Shown one piece after another: positions 19,293-32,317 of a DNA stretch of 64,000 bases. The stretch comes from Cyprinodon diabolis (Eukaryota; Chordata; Actinopteri; Cyprinodontiformes; Cyprinodontidae). The position numbers were made by a program, and so were the translations under genes. The stretch spans positions 1 to 64,000 of the forward strand of contig JARPUW010000310.1 in NCBI GenBank assembly GCA_030533445.1, in the 5' to 3' direction. Each line of letters opens with the position of its first letter. The first letter of the stretch is position 1. Below the pieces are notes generated by a model. The model worked only from the letters and a program-made list of their open reading frames with translations, did not search any database and had not been told where the DNA came from.

Positions 19293-22200
19293 GGACTCAC
19301 ACAATGTCTTCGGAATTACGGTAGGATTAATACTTTGCCTTAAAAACCCTCCAGACCAACCTAAAGTGGATGAGAGTTTCAGCCTTTCTCCATTCTTTTT
19401 GAGCTGAAGATGGGAGAAAAACGAATCAGACTATGTGTTTTCAACTCGTCATAAATATTTTTCTGAATGACACACATACACCAAAGTTGGTATAGTTGGA
19501 GTCGAAGGATTGCTGATGCTCATGGTGAAAATGTTTTTTGAATAACTCATACGGTTTTTGATCAGTAGTCGTTTGTTCGGTGCCGTTCTTCCCATACAAA
19601 AAAGCCTGGGAAGAAGAAACCAATAGTGAGTGCAGCTGTTGTCTGTGTCAGTGAGAGGCTCGTTAAGCGTTGTCAAGGTTACCAAGCTTCAAACAGATTT
19701 TACCTCTGCTGTTTTAAACAGCACATATTAATCTAATGGAGGGTGAAAGGACTGATTTAACATTGGGAAATGGATACTATATGACTGCTGTACATGACAC
19801 TTCCCTTGCCACTCAGCACTGATAGACTTTCAAAATAAGACTCCAGGGACCCTACAAAATAAAAGCCTCTATATTTTTTACATATATTTATTGCTCTATA
19901 TGGCTCAACATTATGACCCAAACTCAACCCCGTTTTAGAGAATAGACTCTAGGAGACTGTTTAAAACACACCCTATAGCAAATTTCAAAATAAAAGCCTC
20001 CCATTTCCGCTTCATCTACTGCCCTAATAACATGGAAAAAGAGTGATTTAACGATTGGAAAGTAATCAACTATCATTGACGGGTCTGAACATTTTCTATA
20101 AACACAACTCTGTTGGACTTTCAAAATAAGACTCCAGGGACCCTACAAAATAAAAGCCTCTAGATTATAGTAATGCATTAATTGATGCAAATGGCTCAAC
20201 ATTATGACCCAAACTCTTCCAGGTTGTTTTTATTAGACTCTAGTGACCTTTTCAAAACACACCCCAGAGCAAATTTCACAATAAAAGTCTCCCATTTACT
20301 CTGTAATACAGCAACTATTCACCTAATAACATGGAAAACCAGTGATTTAACATTTGGAAATGGATTCTATATCACTGCTGGGCGTGACCCATCTTTTGAT
20401 GCACATTCATGATAGACTTTCAAAATAAGACTACAAGGACTCTACAGAATAAAAGCCTCTTCCTTATACACACTCATACATTCTGGCATATTGCTCATTG
20501 CCATTGGTGATTTCATCACTGCAATGGCTCTTAGAAGGCGGGCGGAGCCCGCCAATGGTAACAGGCGGGCGGAGCCCGCCAAAGGTGATTACATCACTGC
20601 AATGGCTCTTAGCAGGCGGGCGGAGCCCGCCATTGGTGATTTCATCACTGCAATGGCTCTTAGAAGGCGGGCAGAGCCCGCCATTGGTGATTTTTTTCTT
20701 CACTGAGATGGCTCCTAGCAGGCGGGCGAAGCCCGCCAACTGGGCTTTACCCACTGTGTTTCAATATGGACAACCCATATTACCCTTGTGCATCATACTC
20801 TGTGCACGTCTATTTCCCAGATTTCAGCACAAGTGGCACACAGCTCTCTTTGCCCATGAACTTGCCCTCTTTCCTTCCCTCAGCAGCCCTCAAAGGCGTA
20901 AGCAGTTGGTCTGGGGAGCCCCGACGTCACTTGCCAGGGCCGTATTGGCCCGGTTCCCCAGACGGGCAGTAGGTGGCCCCCCTCAAAATTTCTTTAGAAA
21001 TTTTCTAGTTATTATTATAATTCTCCCGTATACCCAAAACTTCGGCGCGTAACTAGTCCCGCACGGTTTGGCGGATCGGGCCCAAAGTTGGCACACGCGT
21101 CGGGACCAATGGGGTGATGTGTGCTTGTATAAAACTTTCTCATTAGTCCGAAGGTTTGCGAATTATTAGCGAAAACGTCGCAAAAAAATCCCATAGGAAA
21201 TGAATGGGGAGAGGAAAAAAAAAGCATAAAAAACAGCACTTCACTGTGTCGGCATACATTCACCTAGAAAAACAGTTTGAAGCTCAGTTTGTAGATAAAT
21301 CCTTCGTCTATTTAAAACTGAAGACGGTATGTTGATAACTGCTACGGTTTTTGTATAATCAGACCTCAAGCGCCACAAAGTTTTAGCAAAATCCAGCCTG
21401 CTAGAGTGGAGCAACTGAAAAGCTAGAGTGTGAGGCAGGCGTTTTTTAAACACAAAAAAACATTTTAAACTCGCCCTCACGGCCACATATTTATAGCTAG
21501 AGTCACCATTTTTGGTCAGTTTGTAGACTGAAATCTCTGGACCCACACAATATCTTCGGAATTACGGTAGGATTAATACTTTTCCTTAAAAACCCTCCAG
21601 ACCGACCTAAAGTCGATGAAAATCAGAGCCGTTTTTCATTGGTTTTGGAGCAGAAGAGGGGAGAAAAACGAATCAGACTATGTGTTTTAAACTCGTCATA
21701 AATATTTTTCTGAATGACACACATACACCAAAGTTGGCATAGTTGGAGTCGAAGGATGACTGACGCTCACGGTGAAAAAATTTTTTGAATAACTCATACG
21801 GTTTTTGCTCAGCAGTCGTTTGTTCGGAGGACATTTTAAGCACCTGAAAGCTGAGTGACAGTGACCTGCTGCAGCTAGCTCAATTAGAAGCTTAGGTGTG
21901 ATGAAACGTTTTTTCTTTTTCTTTCTCTTCCCATTCAGTTTGTAGATGATCTACAGCCATGAAAGTTACTCCAATTGAAGACAAGATATAGCTGTCGCTT
22001 AGATAAAAAGAATTTTTCAGATACCTTTTACGGTTTTTACTCAGCAGTCGTTTGTTCGGAGGGGTGCTTTAGCAGCTAAAAGGTGAGTGAGAGTGAGGTC
22101 CTGCAGTTAAAAGAAAGGGAGGAGCAGGTGGGCCAACCATTTTGTTTGTGCTTCGTTTTGGGTTGTGAAAGACCTACAGACATGAAGGTTACCCCAGTCT

Positions 22201-22464
22201 GAGACAAAGGATAGATGTTGCTTTCACTGAAAGAATTTTTCAGATATCTTTTACGGTTTTTGCTCAGCAGTCGTTTGTTCGGAGGGTAAGCACCTGGAAG
22301 CTAGCTGACAGTTAGCTTCTGCAGCAGCCTGCTAGAGTGCAGCTGCTGAAATCTTAGTGTGAGGCGGCCATTTTTTTCAGATCAAACATCTTATTCTCGC
22401 CCTCACGGCCACATATTTGGAGCTACAGTCACCATTTTTGGTCAGTTTGTAGACTGAAACCTCT
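19293..22464 (+). repeat. Unit copy 7 (type A, 3172 bp)
   Basis: Hairpins span 20537-20737 and there is no minisatellite. TACTTTGCCTTAAAAA and AAAGTGGATGAG near the start, TGTACATGAC, ATTATAGTAATG and CATACTCTGTGC near 20797 match copy 11 almost base for base. TAGATGATCTACAG near 21943 is shared with copies 9 and 16. Confidence 0.97.
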
Positions 22465-25400
22465 GGACTCACACAATGTCTTCGGAATTACGGTAGGATT
22501 AATACTTTTCCTTAAAAACCCTCCAGACCAACCTAAAGTCGATGAGAGTTTCAGCCTTTCTCTATTCTTTTTGAGCTGAAGATGGGAGAGAAACGAATCA
22601 GACTATGTGTTTTCAACTCGTCATAAATATTTTTCTGAATGACACACATACACCAAAGTTGGTATAGTTGGAGTCGAAGGATTGCTGATGCTCATGGTGA
22701 AAATGTTTTTTGAATAACTCATACGGTTTTTGATCAGTAGTCGTTTGTTCGGTGCCGTTCTTCCCATACAAAAAAGCCTGGGAAGAAGAAACCAATAGTG
22801 AGTGCAGCTGTTGTCTGTGTCAGTGAGAGGCTCGTTAAGCGTTGTCAAGGTTACCAAGCTTCAAACAGATTTTACCTCTGCTGTTTTAAACAGCACATAT
22901 TAATCTAATGGAGGGTGAAAGGACTGATTTAACATTGGGAAATGGATACTATATGACTGCTGTCCATGACACTTCCCTTGCCACTCAGCACTGATAGACT
23001 TTCAAAATAAGACTCCAGGGACCCTACAAAATAAAAGCCTCTATATTTTTTTACATATATTTATTGCCCTATATGGCTCAACATTATGACCCAAACTCAA
23101 CCCCGTTTTAGAGAATAGACTCTAGGAGACTGTTTAAAACACACCCTATAGCAAATTTCAAAATAAAAGCCTCCCATTTCCGCTTCATCTACTGCCCTAA
23201 TAACATGGAAAAAGAGTGATTTAACGATTGGAAAGTAATCAACTATCATTGACGGGTCTGAACATTTTCTATAAACACAACTCTGTTGGACTTTCAAAAT
23301 AAGACTCCAGGGACCCTACAAAATAAAAGCCTCTAGATTATACTAATGCATTAATTGATGCAAATGGCTCAACATTATGACCCAAACTCTTCCAGGTTGT
23401 TTTTATTAGACTCTAGTGACCTTTTCAAAACACACCCAGAGCAAATTTCACAATAAAAGTCTCCCATTTACTCTGTAATACAGCAACTATTCACCTAATA
23501 ACATGGAAAACCAGTGATTTAACATTTGGAAATGGATTCTATATCACTGCTGGGCGTGACCCATCTTTTGATGCACATTCATGATAGACTTTCAAAATAA
23601 GACTACAAGGACTCTACAGAATAAAAGCCTCTTCCTTATACACACTCATACATTCTGGCATATTGCTCATTGCCATTGGTGATTTCATCACTGCAATGGC
23701 TCTTAGAAGGCGGGCGGAGCCCGCCAATGGTAACAGGCGGGCGGAGCCCGCCAAAGGTGATTACATCACTGCAATGGCTCTTAGCAGGCGGGCGGAGCCC
23801 GCCATTGGTGATTTCATCACTGCAATGGCTCTTAGAAGGCGGGCAGAGCCCGCCATTGGTGATTTTTTTCTTCACTGAGATGGCTCCTAGCAGGCGGGCG
23901 AAGCCCGCCAACTGGGCTTTACCCACTGTGTTTCAATATGGACAACCCATATTACCCTTGTGCATCATACGCTGTGCACGTCTATTTCCCAGATTTCAGC
24001 ACAAGTGGCACACAGCTCTCTTTGCCCATGAACTTGCCCTCTTTCCTTCCCTCAGCAGCCCTCAAAGGCGTAAGCAGTTGGTCTGGGGAGCCCCGACGTC
24101 ACTTGCCAGGGCCGTATTGGCCCGGTTCCCCAGACGGGCAGTAGGTGGCCCCCCTCAAAATTTCTTTAGAAATTTTCTAGTTGGGGGGCCACATGCCGAA
24201 GGCATGGCCCACCTACTACTATTGCACATATTTATTCCGCGTATTATTGGGGGGCCACATGCCGAAGGCATGGCCCACCTACTACTATTGCACATATTTA
24301 TTCCGCGTATTATTATTATTATTATAATTCTCCCGTATACCCAAAACTTCGGCGCGTAACTAGTCCCGCACGGTTTGGCGGATCGGGCCCAAAGTTGGCA
24401 CACGCGTCGGGACCAATGGGGTGATGTGTGCTTGTATAAAACTTTCTCATTAGTCCGAAGGTTTGCGAATTATTAGCGAAAACGTCGCAAAAAAATCCCA
24501 TAGGAAATGAATGGGGAGAGGAAAAAAAAAGCATAAAAAACAGCACTTCACTGTGTCGGCATACATTCACCTAGAAAAACAGTTTGAAGCTCAGTTTGTA
24601 GATAAATCCTTCGTCTATTTAAAACTGAAGACGGTATGTTGATAACTGCTACGGTTTTTGTATAATCAGACCTCAAGCGCCACAAAGTTTTAGCAAAATC
24701 CAGCCTGCTAGAGTGGAGCAACTGAAAAGCTAGAGTGTGAGGCAGGCGTTTTTTAAACACAAAAAAACATTTTAAACTCGCCCTCACGGCCACATATTTA
24801 TAGCTAGAGTCACCATTTTTGGTCAGTTTGTAGACTGAAATCTCTGGACCCACACAATATCTTCGGAATTACGGTAGGATTAATACTTTTCCTTAAAAAC
24901 CCTCCAGACCGACCTAAAGTCGATGAAAATCAGAGCTGTTTTTCATTGGTTTTGGAGCAGAAGAGGGGAGAAAAACGAATCAGACTATGTGTTTTAAACT
25001 CGTCATAAATATTTTTCTGAATGACACACATACACCAAAGTTGGCATAGTTGGAGTCGAAGGATGACTGACGCTCACGGTGAAAAAATTTTTTGAATAAC
25101 TCATACGGTTTTTGCTCAGCAGTCGTTTGTTCGGAGGACATTTTAAGCACCTGAAAGCTGAGTGACAGTGACCTGCTGCAGCTAGCTCAATTAGAAGCTT
25201 AGGTGTGATGAAACGTTTTTTCTTTTTCTTTCTCTTCCCATTCAGGTTGTAGATGACCTACAGCCATGAAAGTTACTCCAATCGAAGACAAGATATAGCT
25301 GTCGCTTAGATAAAAAGAATTTTTCAGATACCTTTTACGGTTTTTACTCAGCAGTCGTTTGTTCGGAGGGGTGCTTTAGCAGCTAAAAGGTGAGTGAGAG

Positions 25401-25771
25401 TGAGGTCCTGCAGTTAAAAGAAAGGGAGGAGCAGGTGGGCCAACCATTTTGTTTGTGCTTCGTTTTGGGTTGTGAAAGACCTACAGACATGAAGGTTACC
25501 CCAGTCTGAGACAAAGGATAGATGTTGCTTTCACTGAAAGAATTTTTCAGATATCTTTTACGGTTTTTGCTCAGCAGTCGTTTGTTCGGAGGGTAAGCAC
25601 CTGGAAGCTAGCTGACAGTTAGCTTCTGCAGCAGCCTGCTAGAGTGCAGCTGCTGAAATCTTAGTGTGAGGCGGCCATTTTTTTCAGATCAAACATTTTA
25701 TTCTCGCCCTCACGGCCACATATTTGGAGCTACAGTCACCATTTTTGGTCAGTTTGTAGACTGAAACCTCT
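22465..25771 (+). repeat. Unit copy 8 (type A with minisatellite, 3307 bp)
   Basis: Hairpins span 23709-23909. A seventh T in TATATTTTTTTACAT near 23043 is shared only with copy 17. GAGCTGTTTTTCATTGG near 24933 and CATTCAGGTTGTAG near 25240 are shared with copy 15. AAACATTTTATTCTCG near 25690 is shared with copy 19. Confidence 0.97.
24183..24326. repeat. Hairpin minisatellite, 2 copies (copy 8)
   Basis: Copies begin at 24183 and 24249 (period 66) and end in TATTATTATTATTATTATAA. Because 66 is a multiple of three, the plus-strand frame from the hairpin cluster stays open through the array, giving a spurious 229-codon frame (23670-24359). Confidence 0.95.
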
Positions 25772-28700
25772 GGACTCACACAATGTCTTCGGAATTACGG
25801 TAGGATTAATACTTTTCCTTAAAAACCCTCCAGACCAACCTAAAGTCGATGAGAGTTTCAGCCTTTCTCTATTCTTTTTGAGCTGAAGATGGGAGAGAAA
25901 CGAATCAGACTATGTGTTTTCAACTCGTCATAAATATTTTTCTGAATGACATACATACACCAAAGTTGGTATAGTTGGAGTCGAAGGATTGCTGATGCTC
26001 ATGGTGAAAATGTTTTTTGAATAACTCATACGGTTTTTGATCAGTAGTCGTTTGTTCGGTGCCGTTCTTCCCATACAAAAAAGCCTGGGAAGAAGAAACC
26101 AATAGTGAGTGCAGCTGTTGTCTGTGTCAGTGAGAGGCTCGTTAAGCGTTGTCAAGGTTACCAAGCTTCAAACAGATTTTACCTCTGCTGTTTTAAACAG
26201 CACATATTAATCTAATGGAGGGTGAAAGGACTGATTTAACATTGGGAAATGGATACTATATGACTGCTGTCCATGACACTTCCCTTGCCACTCAGCACTG
26301 ATAGACTTTCAAAATAAGACTCCAGGGACCCTACAAAATAAAAGCCTCTATATTTTTTACATATATTTATTGCCCTATATGGCTCAACATTATGACCCAA
26401 ACTCAACCCCGTTTTAGAGAATAGACTCTAGGAGACTGTTTAAAACACACCCTATAGCAAATTTCAAAATAAAAGCCTCCCATTTCCGCTTCATCTACTG
26501 CCCTAATAACATGGAAAAAGAGTGATTTAACGATTGGAAAGTAATCAACTATCATTGACGGGTCTGAACATTTTCTATAAACACAACTCTGTTGGACTTT
26601 CAAAATAAGACTCCAGGGACCCTACAAAATAAAAGCCTCTAGATTATACTAATGCATTAATTGATGCAAATGGCTCAACATTATGACCCAAACTCTTCCA
26701 GGTTGTTTTTATTAGACTCTAGTGACCTTTTCAAAACACACCCAGAGCAAATTTCACAATAAAAGTCTCCCATTTACTCTGTAATACAGCAACTATTCAC
26801 CTAATAACATGGAAAACCAGTGATTTCACATTTGGAAATGGATTCTATATCACTGCTGGGCGTGACCCATCTTTTGATGCACATTCATGATAGACTTTCA
26901 AAATAAGACTACAAGGACTCTACAGAATAAAAGCCTCTTCCTTATACACACTTATACATTCTGGCATATTGCTCATTGCCATTGGTGATTTCATCACTGC
27001 AATGGCTCTTAGAAGGCGGGCGGAGCCCGCCAATGGTAACAGGCGGGCGGAGCCCGCCAAAGGTGATTACATCACTGCAATGGCTCTTAGCAGGCGGGCG
27101 GAGCCCGCCATTGGTGATTTCATCACTGCAATGGCTCTTAGAAGGCGGGCAGAGCCCGCCATTGGTGATTTTTTTCTTCACTGAGATGGATCCCAGAAGG
27201 CGGGCGAAGCCCGCAAACTGGGCTTTACCCACTGTGTTTCAATATGGACAACCCATATTACCCTTGTGCATCATACGCTGTGCACGTCTATTTCCCAGAT
27301 TTCAGCACAAGTGGCACACAGCTCTCTTTGCCCATAAGCTTGCCCTCTTTCCTTCCCTCAGCAGCCCTCAAAGGCGTAAGCAGTTGGTCTGGGGAGCCCC
27401 GAAGTCACTTGCCAGGGCCGTATTGGCCCGGTTCCCCAGACGGGCAGTAGGTGGCCCCCCTCAAAATTTCTTTAGAAATTTTCTAGTTATTATAATTCTC
27501 CCGTATACCCAAAACTTCGGCGCGTAACTAGTCCCGCACGGTTTGGCGGATCGGGCCCAAAGTTGGCACACGCGTCGGGACCAATGGGGTGATGTGTGCT
27601 TGTATAAAACTTTCTCATTAGTCCGAAGGTTTGCGAATTATTAGCGAAAACGTCGCAAAAAAATCCCATAGGAAATGAATGGGGAGAGGAAAAAAAAAGC
27701 ATAAAAAACAGCACTTCACTGTGTCGCCATACATTCACCTAGAAAAACAGTTTGAAGCTCAGTTTGTAGATAAATCCTTCGGCTATTTAAAACTGAAGAC
27801 GGTATGTTCATAACTGCTACGGTTTTTGTATAATCAGACCTCAAGCGCCACAAAGTTTTAGCAAAATCCAGCCTGCTAGAGTGGAGCAACTGAAAAGCTA
27901 GAGTGTGAGGCAGGCGTTTTTTAAACACAAAAAAACATTTTAAACTCGCCCTCACGGCCACATATTTATAGCTAGAGTCACCATTTTTGGTCAGTTTGTA
28001 GACTGAAATCTCTGGACCCACACAATATCTTCGGAATTACGGTAGGATTAATACTTTTCCTTAAAAACCCTCCAGACCGACCTAAAGTCGATGAAAATCA
28101 GAGCCGTTTTTCATTGGTTTTGGAGCAGAAGAGGGGAGAAAAACGAATCAGACTATGTGTTTTAAACTCGTCATAAAGATTTTTCTGAATGACACACATA
28201 CACCAAAGTTGGCATAGTTGGAGTCGAAGGATGACTGACGCTCACGGTGAAAAAATTTTTTGAATAACTCATACGGTTTTTGCTCAGCAGTCGTTTGTTC
28301 GGAGGACATTTTAAGCACCTGAAAGCTGAGTGACAGTGACCTGCTGCAGCTAGCTCAATTAGAAGCTTAGGTGTGATGAAACGTTTTTTCTTTTTCTTTC
28401 TCTTCCCATTCAGTTTGTAGATGATCTACAGCCATGAAAGTTACTCCAATTGAAGACAAGATATAGCTGTCGCTTAGATAAAAAGAATTTTTCAGATACC
28501 TTTTACGGTTTTTACTCAGCAGTCATTTGTTCGGAGGGGTGCTTTAGCAGCTAAAAGGTGAGTGAGAGTGAGGTCCTGCAGTTAAAAGAAAGGGAGGAGC
28601 AGGTGGGCCAACCATTTTGTTTGTGCTTCGTTTTGGGTTGTGAAAGACCTACAGACATGAAGGTTACCCCAGTCTGAGACAAAGGATAGATGTTGCTTTC

Positions 28701-28939
28701 ACTGAAAGAATTTTTCAGATACCTTTTACGGTTTTTGCTCAGCAGTCGTTTGTTCGGAGGGTAAGCACCTGGAAGCTAGCTGACAGTTAGCTTCTGCAGC
28801 AGCCTGCTAGAGTGCAGCTGCTGAAATCTTAGTGTGAGGCGGCCATTTTTTTAAGATCAAACATCTTATTCTCGCCCTCACGGCCACATATTTGGAGCTA
28901 CAGTCACCATTTTTGGTCAGTTTGTAGACTGAAACTTCT
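25772..28939 (+). repeat. Unit copy 9 (type A, 3168 bp)
   Basis: Hairpins span 27015-27215 and there is no minisatellite. GACATACATACAC near 25948 is shared with copies 16 and 20. GTGATTTCACATTTGG, CACTTATACATT and CGAAGTCAC ally it with copy 20. Private changes include CATAAGCTTGCC near 27333 (a HindIII-type AAGCTT), CTTCGGCTATTT near 27778, AAAGATTTTTCTG near 28177 and CAGTCATTTGTTC near 28520. Confidence 0.97.
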
Positions 28940-31900
28940 GGACTCACACAATGTCTTCGGAATTACGGTAGGATTAATACTTTTCCCTAAAAACCCTCCA
29001 GGCAAACCTAAAGTCGATGAGAGTTTCAGCCTTTCTCTATTCTTTTTGAGCTGAAGATGGGAGAGAAACGAATCAGACTATGTGTTTTCAACTCGTCATA
29101 AATATTTTTCTGAATGACACACATACACCAAAGTTGGTATAGTTGGAGTCAAAGGATTGCTGATGCTCATGGTGAAAATGTTTTTTGAATAACTCATACG
29201 GTTTTTGATCAGTAGTCGTTTGTTCGGTGCCGTTCTTCCCATACAAAAAAGCCTGGGAAGAAGAAACCAATAGTGAGTGCAGCTGTTGTCTGTGTCAGTG
29301 AGAGGCTCGTTAAGCGTTGTCAAGGTTACCAAGCTTCAAACAGATTTTACCTCTGCTGTTTTAAACAGCACATATTAATCTAATGGAGGGTGAAAGGACT
29401 GATTTAACATTGGGAAATGGATACTATATGACTGCTGTCCATGACACTTCCCTTGCCACTCAGCACTGATAGACTTTCAAAATAAGACTCCAGGGACCCT
29501 ACAAAATAAAAGCCTCTATATTTTTTACATATATTTATTGCCCTATATGGCTCAACATTATGACCCAAACTCAACCCCGTTTTAGAGAATAGACTCTAGG
29601 AGACTGTTTAAAACACACCCTATAGCAAATTTCAAAATAAAAGCCTCCCATTTCCGCTTCATCTACTGCCCTAATACCATGGAAAAAGAGTGATTTAACG
29701 ATTGGAAAGTAATCAACTATCATTGACGGGTCTGAACATTTTCTATAAACACAACTCTGTTGGACTTTCAAAATAAGACTCCAGGGACCCTACAAAATAA
29801 AAGCCTCTAGATTATACTAATGCATTAATTGATGCAAATGGCTCAACATTATGACCCAAACTCTTCCAGGTTGTTTTTATTAGACTCTAGTGACCTTTTC
29901 AAAACACACCCCAGAGCAAATTTCACAATAAAAGTCTCCCATTTACTCTGTAATACAGCAACTATTCACCTAATAACATGGAAAACCAGTGATTTAACAT
30001 TTGGAAATGGATTCTATATCATTGCTGGGCGTGACCCATCTTTTGATGCACATTCATGATAGACTTTCAAAATAAGACTACAAGGACTCTACAGAATAAA
30101 AGCCTCTTCCTTATACACACTCATACATTCTGGCATATTGCTCATTGCCATTGGTGATTACATCACTGCAATGGCTCTTAGAAGGCGGGCGGAGCCCGCC
30201 AATGGTAACAGGCGGGCGGAGCCCGCCAAAGGTGATTACATCACTGCAATGGCTCTTAGCAGGCGGGCGGAGCCCGCCATTGGTGATTTCATCACTGCAA
30301 TGGCTCTTAGAAGGCGGGCAGAGCCCGCCATTGGTGATTTTTTTCTTCACTGAGATGGCTCCTAGCAGGCGGGCAAAGCCCGCCAACTGGGCTTTACCCA
30401 CTGTGTTTCAATATGGACAACCCATATTACCCTTGTGCATCATACGCTGTGCACGTCTATTTCCCAGATTTCAGCACAAGTGGCACACAGCTCTCTTTGC
30501 CCATGAACTTGCCCTCTTTCCTTCCCTCAGCAGCCCTCAAAGGCGTAAGCAGTTGGTCTGGGGAGCCCCGACGTCACTTGCCAGGGCCGTATTGGCCCGG
30601 TTCCCCAGACGGGCAGTAGGTGGCCCCCCTCAAAATTTCTTTAGAAATTTTCTAGTTATTGGGGGGCCACATGCCGAAGGCATGGCCCACCTACTACTAT
30701 TGCACATATTTATTCCGCGTATTATTGGGGGGCCACATGCCGAAGGCATGGCCCACCTACTACTATTGCACATATTTATTCCGCGTATTATTATTATTGG
30801 GGGGCCACATGCCGAAGGCATGGCCCACCTACTACTATTGCACATATTTATTCCGCGTATTATTATTATTATAATTCTCCCGTATACCCAAAACTTCGGC
30901 GCGTAACTAGTCCCGCACGGTTTGGCGGATCGGGCCCAAAGTTGGCACACGCGTCGGGACCAATGGGGTGATGTGTGCTTGTATAAAACTTTCTCATTAG
31001 TCCGAAGGTTTGCGAATTATTAGCGAAAACGTCGCAAAAAAATCCCATAGGAAATGAATGGGGAGAGGAAAAAAAAAGCATAAAAAACAGCACTTCACTG
31101 TGTCGGCATACATTCACCTAGAAAAACAGTTTGAAGCTCAGTTTGTAGATAAATCCTTCGTCTATTTAAAACTGAAGACGGTATGTTGATAACTGCTACG
31201 GTTTTTGTATAATCAGACCTCAAGCGCCACAAAGTTTTAGCAAAATCCAGCCTGCTAGAGTGGAGCAACTGAAAAGCTAGAGTGTGAGGCAGGCGTTTTT
31301 TAAACACAAAAAAACATTTTAAACTCGCCCTCACGGCCACATATTTATAGCTAGAGTCACCATTTTTGGTCAGTTTGTAGACTGAAATCTCTGGACCCAC
31401 ACAATATCTTCGGAATTACGGTAGGATTAATACTTTTCCTTAAAAACCCTCCAGACCGACCTAAAGTCGATGAAAATCAGAGCCGTTTTTCATTGGTTTT
31501 GGAGCAGAAGAGGGGAGAAAAACGAATCCGACTATGTGTTTTAAACTCGTCATAAATATTTTTCTGAATGACACACATACACCAAAGTTGGCATAGTTGG
31601 AGTCGAAGGATGACTGACGCTCACGGTGAAAAAATTTTTTGAATAACTCATACGGTTTTTGCTCAGCAGTCGTTTGTTCGGAGGACATTTTAAGCACCTG
31701 AAAGCTGAGTGACAGTGACCTGCTGCAGCTAGCTCAATTAGAAGCTTAGGTGTGATGAAACGTTTTTTCTTTTTCTTTCTCTTCCCATTCAGTTTGTAGA
31801 TGACCTACAGCCATGAAAGTTACTCCAATTGAAGACAAGATATAGCTGTCGCTTAGATAAAAAGAATTTTTCAGATACCTTTTACGGTTTTTACTCAGCA

Positions 31901-32317
31901 GTCGTTTGTTCGGAGGGGTGCTTTAGCAGCTAAAAGGTGAGTGAGAGTGAGGTCCTGCAGTTCAAACAAAGGGAGGAGCAGGTGGGCCAACCATTTTGTT
32001 TGTGCTTCGTTTTGGGTTGTGAAAGACCTACAGACATGAAGGTTACCCCAGTCTGAGACAAAGGATAGATGTTGCTTTCACTGAAAGAATTTTTCAGATA
32101 TCTTTTACGGTTTTTGCTCAGCAGTCGTTTGTTCGGAGGGTAAGCACCTGGAAGCTAGCTGACAGTTAGCTTCTGCAGCAGCCTGCTAGAGTGCAGCTGC
32201 TGAAATCTTAGTGTGAGGCGGCCATTTTTTAAGATCAAACATCTTATTCTCGCCCTCACGGCCACATATTTGGAGCTACAGTCACCATTTTTGGTCAGTT
32301 TGTAGACTGAAACCTCT
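28940..32317 (+). repeat. Unit copy 10 (type A with minisatellite, 3378 bp)
   Basis: Hairpins span 30184-30384, with GATTACATCACTG rather than GATTTCATCACTG before the first and loop AAA in the last. Private changes near the start include TTTTCCCTAAAAACC and CAGGCAAACC (28980-29010) and GGAGTCAAAGG near 29146. AATCCGAC near 31526 and the short T-run near 32225 match copy 6. Confidence 0.97.
30661..30873. repeat. Hairpin minisatellite, 3 copies (copy 10)
   Basis: Copies begin at 30661, 30727 and 30799, with periods 66 and 72; the six-base difference is two extra ATT triplets between copies 2 and 3. Uniquely, an ATT precedes the first copy (TAGTTATTGGGGGG), suggesting the array grows inside an ATT run rather than inserting at a fixed base. 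The frame from the hairpin cluster stays open to 30906. Confidence 0.95.
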
